From Leptolyngbya sp. BL0902 (GTDB lineage Bacteria; Cyanobacteriota; Cyanobacteriia; Phormidesmidales; Phormidesmidaceae): a DNA stretch of 44,466 bases. The stretch covers positions 1 to 44,466 of the forward strand of contig NZ_CP046159.1 in the NCBI RefSeq assembly GCF_016403105.1, written 5' to 3'. A model generated the notes under the pieces. The model did not search any database, had not been told where the DNA came from, and saw nothing but the letters and a program-made list of their open reading frames with translations. Positions 35,338 to 40,850 of the stretch are shown piece after piece. Each line of letters opens with the position of its first letter. Position 1 is the stretch's first letter. The position numbers and the translations under genes were made by a program.

Positions 35338-35393
35338 TTAATCGATTGACTGATTGACTGATTGACTGGTTAGCTGATTATTCGCTTAAGCGC
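35338..35393. repeat. Iteron array A: seven consecutive 8-bp units
   Basis: Seven units run without gaps: TTAATCGA, TTGACTGA (twice), TTGACTGG, TTAGCTGA, TTATTCGC, TTAAGCGC. The array sits at the 3' end of the ribbon-helix-helix gene. The same octamers recur in arrays B, C and D and nowhere else that I noticed. They are probably sites of the adjacent partition protein. Confidence 0.85.
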
Positions 35394-35655
35394 CTTGATC
35401 CTGAACCCACTGCTCCAACAAATCGGCGATAAGGTCAGAGAAATCCTGGTCGAGGTCTATCAGCTGCCGCTTAACCTGTTTGTTGAGTTCAATGGGGATA
35501 TAGGCCCCCACCTGAACGTAGTTTGGGTCAGAGCGCTTGCCAGTGGCCTTGCGCTGACGTTTTTTGGGAGTATCCTCTGCGATGGGCTCTGGGGTGGCCT
35601 TCGCTTTTTGGCGGCTCTGGGCCAGTTTGTCAAACATATTGGCGGTATCAGACAT
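35386..35655 (-). CDS. Ribbon-helix-helix ParG/ParB-type partition partner
   Basis: This 89-residue protein has a basic, disordered N-terminus (KKRQRKATGKR) and a C-terminal ribbon-helix-helix (YVQVGAYIPIELNKQVKRQLIDLDQDFSDLIADLLEQW). That is the plan of ParG and omega proteins, which bind short tandem repeats and stimulate ParA. I use the ATG at 35655, inside the end of parA, so the two are coupled. The 8-bp iterons around this operon are its likely targets. Confidence 0.78.
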   Translation of the reverse strand: MSDTANMFDKLAQSRQKAKATPEPIAEDTPKKRQRKATGKRSDPNYVQVGAYIPIELNKQVKRQLIDLDQDFSDLIADLLEQWVQDQGA

Positions 35656-36244
35656 GGCGCTCAATCTCCTTGGCTAGCGATTCATACTCTCCCCAGGCGA
35701 TGCGGCCAAACCGATCCCCAGTGTCATACACAGGCACCCCGGCCAGGGCCGCTTTTTCGTAGGCGGTTAAGCGGCGAATCATCTGCTGAAACACAGGAAT
35801 GCTTAAGCGCTTAAGCGTCTCTTTGGCCTGGAGAGCGGTTCCTTTTTTGCGGCTGTCTACCATGGTCAACACCACACCGTAGGAGGCCAGGTTGTGTAAG
35901 TTATCCACGGTGGCCAACAACGCTTCTAGGGCCAGGGCATCGGGGGTGGAGGGCAGCACCAACAAGTCGCAGCCTTCGGCCAGGGCTTCGAGTTCGGCTT
36001 CATCGGGGTGGGCCTCGGTATCCACAATGACGTGATCTTTGCCCCTAGAGGCTTTGGCGGCGGCCATCAGATCACACACCTGGAACGGCAGGGTACCCCG
36101 CTTGGCCCAGGAGAGTGAAGACCGATTGGGGTCACCATCCACCAACAGCGTCTTGTCAGATTTTTGGGCAAAGTAAGCGGCTAGGTGAATGGCGGTGGTG
36201 GTTTTACCAACTCCGCCCTTGAAGCCAGCAACGGTAATAATCAT
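35648..36244 (-). CDS. parA: ParA-type partition ATPase
   Basis: This 198-residue ParA/MinD-family ATPase begins MIITVAGFKGGVGKTTTAIH, with a deviant Walker A KGGVGKTT at 9-16; VDGD follows at about 37 and the Walker B-like VIVDTEA near 73. It has no N-terminal DNA-binding domain, so it is the small type Ib form, which pairs with ribbon-helix-helix partners. It forms dynamic patterns on the nucleoid that position plasmid copies. Array B lies directly upstream, where the partner could also repress the operon. Confidence 0.92.
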   Translation of the reverse strand: MIITVAGFKGGVGKTTTAIHLAAYFAQKSDKTLLVDGDPNRSSLSWAKRGTLPFQVCDLMAAAKASRGKDHVIVDTEAHPDEAELEALAEGCDLLVLPSTPDALALEALLATVDNLHNLASYGVVLTMVDSRKKGTALQAKETLKRLSIPVFQQMIRRLTAYEKAALAGVPVYDTGDRFGRIAWGEYESLAKEIERHV

Positions 36245-36248
36245 GGGC

Positions 36249-36400
36249 TTATCTGCTTAAGCGATTAATCAGTTAGTTAGTTGACCACTTGTTCGATTAG
36301 CCGATTAACTAATGTCAGGTTATTCTATCGCTTAACCGCTGACTTGATTCTCTGATTAAGTGATTAAGCGGCAAATTGATTAAGCGCTTAATTGGTTAAT
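36249..36400. repeat. Iteron array B: 8-bp units upstream of parA
   Basis: Eight consecutive octamers begin at 36249 (TTATCTGC, TTAAGCGA, TTAATCAG, TTAGTTAG, TTGACCAC, TTGTTCGA, TTAGCCGA, TTAACTAA). From 36329 a second run carries TTAA every 8 or 16 bases in a shifted register (as in TGATTAAG three times). It covers the parA promoter region. Confidence 0.85.
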
Positions 36401-36595
36401 CGTTATGAGCTAGGAACACGGATCGGCGAAGCTGTTCATGGCTTAAGGGAGATTGTGATGGCACTATCCTCAGAACCTTCATCGTTCCCCGTTGAACCTT
36501 GTGCCTGGTGAAGAACCTGAATGGTGAAGTCTGCAATCCATGGAAGGTATCGTCCCTAGCCCTAGGGCTCGTAGTCATCAATGTAGACTGATCGC
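36401..36595. other. Intergenic stretch between iteron arrays B and C
   Basis: About 195 bases without a gene or clear structure, rich in short imperfect repeats such as AACCTTCATCG and GAACCTGAATGG. It probably holds the promoter of the nadR operon. Together with arrays B and C it makes a 448-base non-coding region upstream of nadR. Confidence 0.5.
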
Positions 36596-36643
36596 TTAAG
36601 CGATTTATCGATTAATCAGTTAACTGATTAACTGATTGAGCGG
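36596..36643. repeat. Iteron array C: six 8-bp units upstream of nadR
   Basis: TTAAGCGA, TTTATCGA, TTAATCAG, TTAACTGA, TTAACTGA and TTGAGCGG follow one another without gaps, ending 50 bases before the nadR start. The position suggests that the partition protein also controls this operon. Confidence 0.87.
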
Positions 36644-36692
36644 TCGAGGATTAGAATCTGGAGGGGCAAAGGCCATCCTCTGAATACCCACT

Positions 36693-37736
36693 ATGACCAC
36701 CTGCGGACTCACCCTGGGCAAGTTTGCACCCCTCCATCGGGGGCATCAATGTTTGATCGAAACAGCCCTTGCCGAGATGGATGAGGTGATCGTCATGGTC
36801 TACGATTGCCCCGAAACGACGGATGTGCCGCTGTCGGTGCGGGCGAACTGGGTGCGGCAGCTCTATCCGACAGTCAAGGTGATAGAAGCTTGGGATGGGC
36901 CAACCGAGATTGGCGATACGCCAGCCATTAAGCAAGCCCATGAAACCTACGTTTTGCGGCAGCTTCAGGGCCAGCGCGTGACCCATTTCTACTCCAGGGA
37001 GTTCTATGGTGAGCACATGAGTGTGGCGCTGGGGGCCGTCAATCGCTTAGTGGACTGGACGCCGCAGTCTACCTGGGAAATCCGTACCGCTGTTCCCATT
37101 TCGGCCACCCAAATCCGTGCCAGTCCCTATGAACATCGCCAGTTTTTGCATCCCCTGGTCTACCGAGACCTGATTACCCATGTCGTCTTCCTAGGGGCAC
37201 CCTCCACGGGCAAAACCACCCTGGCGGAAGTCCTCGCCCAGTGCCACAACACCCGCTGGATGCCGGAATATGGCCGAGAGTATTGGGAAACCCATCAAGT
37301 CGAACGGCGGCTGTCCCTGGAACAACTGGAAGCGATTGCCGTGGGCCATTTAGAGCGAGAAGAGTCCCACCTCGCCCAGGCGAACCGCTATTTGTTCACC
37401 GACACCAACGCCCTTACCACCTACCGCTTCTCGCTGTACTACCACGGCACGGCTACGCCCTATCTAACAGAGCTTGCTAACCGCTGTTCCGCCCGCTATG
37501 ACCTGGTGTTTCTGTGCGAGACCGATATTCCCTACGATGACACCTGGGATCGGTCGGGGGCGGGCAACCGAGACGTTTTTCAAAAGCAAATTGTCAGCGA
37601 TTTGCTGGTGCGGCGGATCCCCTTCTTTCGGGTCAGCGGCGACCTGCAACGCCGGATTCGTCAGGCGGAGAAGGTGCTGGCTCAGTTTCAGAAGTACCAT
37701 AACCTTCTAGATTCGGTGCCGATTGCCCATGACTGA
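36693..37736 (+). CDS. nadR: NadR-type NMN adenylyltransferase / ribosylnicotinamide kinase
   Basis: This 347-residue bifunctional protein makes NAD from nicotinamide riboside. Residues 1-160 are the adenylyltransferase, with GKFAPLHRGH (H15 and H18) and ISATQIR at 136-142. Residues 160-340 are the kinase, with the Walker A GAPSTGKTT at 168-176 and a TDTN motif near 232. It lacks the N-terminal helix-turn-helix of enterobacterial NadR, so it has no regulator part. It overlaps pnuC by 8 bases, forming an uptake-and-conversion operon. Array C lies just upstream. NadR and PnuC are known from phages too, where NAD salvage can offset NAD-depleting defences. Confidence 0.9.
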   Translation: MTTCGLTLGKFAPLHRGHQCLIETALAEMDEVIVMVYDCPETTDVPLSVRANWVRQLYPTVKVIEAWDGPTEIGDTPAIKQAHETYVLRQLQGQRVTHFYSREFYGEHMSVALGAVNRLVDWTPQSTWEIRTAVPISATQIRASPYEHRQFLHPLVYRDLITHVVFLGAPSTGKTTLAEVLAQCHNTRWMPEYGREYWETHQVERRLSLEQLEAIAVGHLEREESHLAQANRYLFTDTNALTTYRFSLYYHGTATPYLTELANRCSARYDLVFLCETDIPYDDTWDRSGAGNRDVFQKQIVSDLLVRRIPFFRVSGDLQRRIRQAEKVLAQFQKYHNLLDSVPIAHD

Positions 37737-38388
37737 CCTGCTGAGCATCAACACCATCGCCTTTACCCTGCTGGGCTACCCCATGAGCTACATCGAGCTG
37801 GTGGGGACACTCCTCTATTTGTGGTCGGTTGGGTTAATGGCCCGCAAGCAGAGGCTAACCTGGCCCGTTGGCATCCTCAGCGTGCTGTCGTATATGAGTC
37901 TGTTCTATCAAATTCGGCTCTACTCCGATGCCCTAGAGCAGGTCTATTACCTAGTGGTCAGCGTCTATGGCTGGTGGTGGTGGAGTCGGCAAGGTACCGC
38001 CGAAGCCAGTCCCGCAGGATTTTTTTACAGCCCTCGTCGCCAAAGTGTGTTAACCCTGGGCGCAACCTTAGGGGTAGGGCTGGCCCTAGGAGGCATGATG
38101 GGCGAGATTCATACCTGGCTACCCCGGTGGTTTCCAGAGGCCGCCGCCTTCCCTTTCCTGGATGCCATCACCACGGTCATGAGTTTTACGGCCATGGCGT
38201 TGATGGCCCAGAAACGGATTGAAAGCTGGTTTTACTGGATTGTGGTCGATATCATCGCCATTGGCCTGTATTACGTCAAAGAGGTACGGTTTCTCTCGTT
38301 GTTGTATGTCCTTTTGCTGGGAATTGCCCTCCATGGGCTGAAGACTTGGCACCGTGCCTACAGGCCAGCCCTTCGCCATGATACTTAA
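37729..38388 (+). CDS. pnuC: PnuC nicotinamide riboside transporter
   Basis: This 219-residue inner-membrane protein has about seven hydrophobic segments and the PnuC pattern: YIELVGTLLYLWSV near the start, VYYLVVSVYGWWWWSR in the middle and WFYWIVVDIIAIGLYYVK near the end. The tryptophan-rich stretch is typical of PnuC. It facilitates uptake of nicotinamide riboside, which NadR traps by phosphorylation. I chose the ATG at 37729, inside the end of nadR; a TTG lies two codons upstream. Confidence 0.92.
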   Translation: MTDLLSINTIAFTLLGYPMSYIELVGTLLYLWSVGLMARKQRLTWPVGILSVLSYMSLFYQIRLYSDALEQVYYLVVSVYGWWWWSRQGTAEASPAGFFYSPRRQSVLTLGATLGVGLALGGMMGEIHTWLPRWFPEAAAFPFLDAITTVMSFTAMALMAQKRIESWFYWIVVDIIAIGLYYVKEVRFLSLLYVLLLGIALHGLKTWHRAYRPALRHDT

Positions 38389-38448
38389 GTGCTTCGCTGG
38401 CTAAGTGATTAATCAGTTAACTGATTAGCTGATTGAGCGATTAAGTGA
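38385..38448. repeat. Iteron array D: eight 8-bp units after pnuC
   Basis: TTAAGTGC, TTCGCTGG, CTAAGTGA, TTAATCAG, TTAACTGA, TTAGCTGA, TTGAGCGA and TTAAGTGA are contiguous. TTAATCAG next to TTAACTGA is shared with array C, so the two arrays are likely related by duplication. The first unit overlaps the pnuC stop. Confidence 0.87.
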
Positions 38449-38513
38449 ATGTGATTCCCCCTGGTCGTGTCAAACCCCTCCTTGTGCCTTGGCTTTAGCA
38501 AAGAGGAGATTGA

Positions 38514-39380
38514 TTATGGCTTTTCTTCGCGATAGCTCGCCATCCATTGTTCCAGCTCTTGCACAAACCGCTCCCGCAGATCGGCAGGGCTGGCGATGCA
38601 GCAATCGGCCCCATAACGGCGCACGTCCCGCAGAAACCAAAAGGTATTGCTGATGCGCCGCACGACTCGCCGCCGCTGGGTTTCGGGCTGCCACTCATTA
38701 ATAATGTCGGCCTTGGTTTTAGAGCGATAGCCCAAGGCCAACCCGCCCACTAAAAAGAACTCCACTTCAAGGTAGCTGAGTTCTGGCTGCCACGGCCCCG
38801 CCGCTGGAGAGAGCACAGCCTCGTCGGGGATGCGGTCTAGGCGGAAAGTCCAGTTGTGATGAAGAGGGGCTATATCCTGGTTGCCTTCGGTTTCGTCGCA
38901 CCAACAGTGGAGGTACTGGTGGTCTTCGTAGCGCTCGATTTTGGCATGGCGCACGGTGAAATGCCACACCCGATTGGCGGCATCCTGATAGGTGAGGCGA
39001 AAGGGGCGCTGCTGGCGAATGCAACGGTCAATCTCAAGTCGCCAAGGAATGCCGGGGCGATCCACCCAGGCTTGCAGTTCTTGGCGCAGTGGGTAGTTGA
39101 GCTCACTCCGCTCTAGCAAGAGCTGGGCCAAGGTCAAGGCTTCCTCCCAATAACCCTCATCCTTCAATAGGTTGAGCCCACGGGCAAGACGGTCAATCCG
39201 ATCTTTGTCCCAATCGTGGTTAGCCGCCAGCCGTAGCTTGCCTGTGGCAATGGCCTTGAGCAGCTTGGAGATATTGGGCCGGTCTCCCCAATTTTGGCCA
39301 AAATCGAGCGCCAATTGCTCTAGCTGGGCCTTTTCGGTTTCGTCGATGGACAAGGTAATAGAACGTTTTTGGCGGGTCAT
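38514..39380 (-). CDS. WYL-domain transcription regulator with ribbon-helix-helix start, probable cas repressor
   Basis: This 288-residue protein begins MTRQKRSITLSIDETEKAQLEQLA, a ribbon-helix-helix-like start. A central helical part follows, then a WYL domain (about residues 125-205, with RPFRLTYQDAANRVWHFTV and an arginine-rich ligand region) and a C-terminal domain. WYL proteins sense nucleotides or similar ligands. In Synechocystis the WYL protein Sll7009 represses the type I-D genes of pSYSA, and this one lies near the cas10d promoter of a I-D plasmid. I use the ATG at 39380; a TTG lies two codons upstream. Two palindromes upstream of it resemble sites near cas10d, so autoregulation and cas control are likely. 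Confidence 0.78.
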   Translation of the reverse strand: MTRQKRSITLSIDETEKAQLEQLALDFGQNWGDRPNISKLLKAIATGKLRLAANHDWDKDRIDRLARGLNLLKDEGYWEEALTLAQLLLERSELNYPLRQELQAWVDRPGIPWRLEIDRCIRQQRPFRLTYQDAANRVWHFTVRHAKIERYEDHQYLHCWCDETEGNQDIAPLHHNWTFRLDRIPDEAVLSPAAGPWQPELSYLEVEFFLVGGLALGYRSKTKADIINEWQPETQRRRVVRRISNTFWFLRDVRRYGADCCIASPADLRERFVQELEQWMASYREEKP

Positions 39381-39395
39381 AGCCAACGAAAACCC

Positions 39396-39412
39396 AAATG
39401 TACGTACACTTT
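39396..39412. promoter_or_regulatory. Palindrome W1 in the 5' leader of the WYL gene
   Basis: AAATGTACGTACACTTT contains the perfect palindrome TGTACGTACA, 16 bases upstream of the WYL start. On the minus strand it reads AAAGTGTACGTACATTT, close to the AAGTG...ACGT...ACTT pattern upstream of cas10d. Confidence 0.5.
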
Positions 39413-39469
39413 CTCATTAATTCTCTTGATTCTTCCATGATACTTCTGCCAGTATGGAGCCATGCAAGT

Positions 39470-39484
39470 AAGTACGTGTACTTT
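39470..39484. promoter_or_regulatory. Palindrome W2 in the WYL promoter region
   Basis: AAGTAC, GT, GTACTT is a perfect inverted repeat about 90 bases upstream of the WYL start. On the minus strand AAGTACACGTACTTA resembles AAGTGCCACGTTACTTA at 40365-40381 except for two single-base gaps. It directly follows a TTTACA box on the minus strand. Confidence 0.5.
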
Positions 39485-39652
39485 GTAAAGGCAGATAAAG
39501 AGCTGTTAGAGAACTGTTCTGTTTTGTGTCTTTTTGTGGGGACGCTCCCCATTTACACCATCGATTGGGATTAATGCAGAAGAGTAGCGGCAGTGTGAGG
39601 GACTGGCGACAAAACGATTGGGCATGGGGCAAGGCGATTGAGGTAAAGGACG

Positions 39653-40213
39653 ATGGCAGTCGAAATCTTGCGGAAGAAATTTACGGTCGGCCAATATCAC
39701 CAGATGGTTGAGTCTGGCATTTTGACGAATCGAGACCGGGTTGAGCTACTGCAAGGGGACATTATCGAAATGTCGCCCGTGGGTAGACAGCACGCGGCCT
39801 GTGTTGATCGGTTGAATAAGGTGTTGGTGTTAGGACTGTCGGCCAGGGTCATGGTGCGGGTGCAAAGCCCAATTCGGCTAGGCCATCGCTCAGCGCCTCA
39901 GCCTGATGTGGCCCTTCTGCGACGGCGACCCGATTTCTATGCCACGGCCCACCCCCAAGCCGATGATGTGTTGGCGCTGGTGGAGGTTGCGGATACCACG
40001 GTTGAGTTTGACCGCACGGTGAAGGTGCCGCTCTATGCCCAAGATGGCATTGCGGAGGTTTGGATGGTAGACCTGAAGGCGGGCGCGGTGGAGGTCTATC
40101 GAGAGCCGAGTGGCGATGGATACCAACAGGTGCAGACGTTTCGACGAGGGGATGGGCTTGAGTTTCAGGCGCTTGCTGATGCTCAGTTCACAGTTGATCA
40201 GATTTTGGGTTGA
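39653..40213 (+). CDS. Uma2-family PD-(D/E)XK endonuclease-like protein
   Basis: This 186-residue protein is of the Uma2 (DUF820) family, which is very abundant in cyanobacteria. It shows RVELLQGDIIEMSPVGRQHA near the start, PQPDVALL near residue 82 and LALVEVADTT near 107, the positions of the PD and ExK-like nuclease residues. The usual lysine of the last motif is not evident, so catalysis is uncertain. The cellular role of the family is unknown. It reads away from the WYL gene and towards the cas promoter. The start ATG has no strong Shine-Dalgarno. Confidence 0.82.
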   Translation: MAVEILRKKFTVGQYHQMVESGILTNRDRVELLQGDIIEMSPVGRQHAACVDRLNKVLVLGLSARVMVRVQSPIRLGHRSAPQPDVALLRRRPDFYATAHPQADDVLALVEVADTTVEFDRTVKVPLYAQDGIAEVWMVDLKAGAVEVYREPSGDGYQQVQTFRRGDGLEFQALADAQFTVDQILG

Positions 40214-40308
40214 AGGGGGTCACTGCTCTTCAGGGTTACAAGCTTGAATCGTCAGTTAGCTAGGAGTTGGTCAAGATGCACTTACATTCGCGGAAACACC
40301 TAAATATC

Positions 40309-40332
40309 AAGGCCAGAGCAAGCCCTGGCCTT
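40309..40332. terminator. Hairpin at the end of the crRNA-like unit
   Basis: AAGGCCAG, an 8-base loop, CTGGCCTT. On the minus strand it follows the second degenerate repeat directly and could end the short RNA, though no clear T-run follows. Confidence 0.5.
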
Positions 40333-40393
40333 CAATCCCTAAGAGGGGTTGAAGGGAGAAGCCCTAAGTAACGTGGCACTTATTTCAATCCCT
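40331..40393 (-). ncRNA. crRNA-like mini-array (two degenerate repeats around a short spacer), CreA/CreR-type candidate
   Basis: Read on the plus strand, 40331-40353 (TTCAATCCCTAAGAGGGGTT...) matches the reverse complement of the array repeat at about 19 of its first 23 positions. TTTCAATCCCT at 40383-40393 matches 11 of 11. On the minus strand this gives a repeat end AGGGATTGAAAT, then a spacer-like AAGTGCCACGTTACTTA (from 40381 down), then a second repeat end and a hairpin. The handle ATTGAAAT differs from that of the array by one base. The spacer-like part matches a site in the cas10d promoter. No transcript is proven and a promoter on the minus strand is not obvious. Confidence 0.6.
40365..40382. 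repeat. Palindromic element C1 (spacer-like or operator)
   Basis: TAAGTAACGTGGCACTTA agrees at 16 of 18 positions with C2 at 40466-40483. It is also an imperfect palindrome (TAAGT...ACTTA), so it could instead be a protein site. Confidence 0.75.
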
Positions 40394-40465
40394 AGGCAGG
40401 ACTTAGAGTTGGCTTAGAGCTTGGATTACAAGTCTATCGCATCTTCAGAGTTAGCGGAACTCAAA

Positions 40466-40485
40466 TAAGTAACCTGACACTTAAC
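40466..40485 (-). promoter_or_regulatory. Element C2: matching site with GTT PAM in the cas promoter
   Basis: On the minus strand the site reads GTT and then AAGTGTCAGGTTACTTA. Against the spacer-like sequence it mismatches only at positions 6 and 9 of 17. Position 6 is normally flipped out in type I complexes. GTT is a proper type I-D PAM. The site covers the -35 box listed next. Confidence 0.65.
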
Positions 40486-40503
40486 GCTATTTACTGCTAG
40501 CAT
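40474..40503 (+). promoter_or_regulatory. Probable promoter of the cas10d operon
   Basis: CTGACA (40474-40479) and TAGCAT (40498-40503) with an 18-base spacing fit a sigma-70-type promoter reading towards the small gene at 40592 and cas10d. The region 40214-40591 holds no gene. Confidence 0.55.
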
Positions 40504-40591
40504 AGGGATGCAGACCCAAGGCATCCTCAGGATTCTGTATAGGCAGATGCCTAGCGCCCTGTAGGTATGCCCTACCTAGGAGCAGCGTCTT

Positions 40592-40780
40592 ATGGATTAC
40601 TGGGGCACTAAGAGCAGGCGATTGGCTACATACCGAGAAATGCGTGAGCAATGCGAGCGAGAGCTAGCTCAGCTAGATCGACTCATTCGAGAAGAAGAAT
40701 ATGAGCCGTTTCCAGATGGAGAAGGAGATGTGATTCCTTGGATGGACTATCTAGAAAAGGCCATAGATCAAGAGAAATAG
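40592..40780 (+). CDS. Small uncharacterised acidic/helical protein before cas10d
   Basis: This 62-residue protein (start MDYWGTKSRRLATYREMREQ) is helical, with the charged stretch ERELAQLDRLIREEEYE, and has no cysteines apart from one. AGGAG lies 9 bases upstream of the ATG, so it is probably translated. It sits between the cas promoter and cas10d on the same strand, so it should be co-transcribed. I do not recognise it. Its position is that of an accessory regulator or toxin of the cas operon, but nothing in the sequence shows this. Confidence 0.55.
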   Translation: MDYWGTKSRRLATYREMREQCERELAQLDRLIREEEYEPFPDGEGDVIPWMDYLEKAIDQEK

Positions 40781-40850
40781 GCAAACTCAAGCCGTATTGA
40801 GTTGCAATTTTACCTTTTGTACCGTCCTCTGTGGAGATGGATTTGGAACA

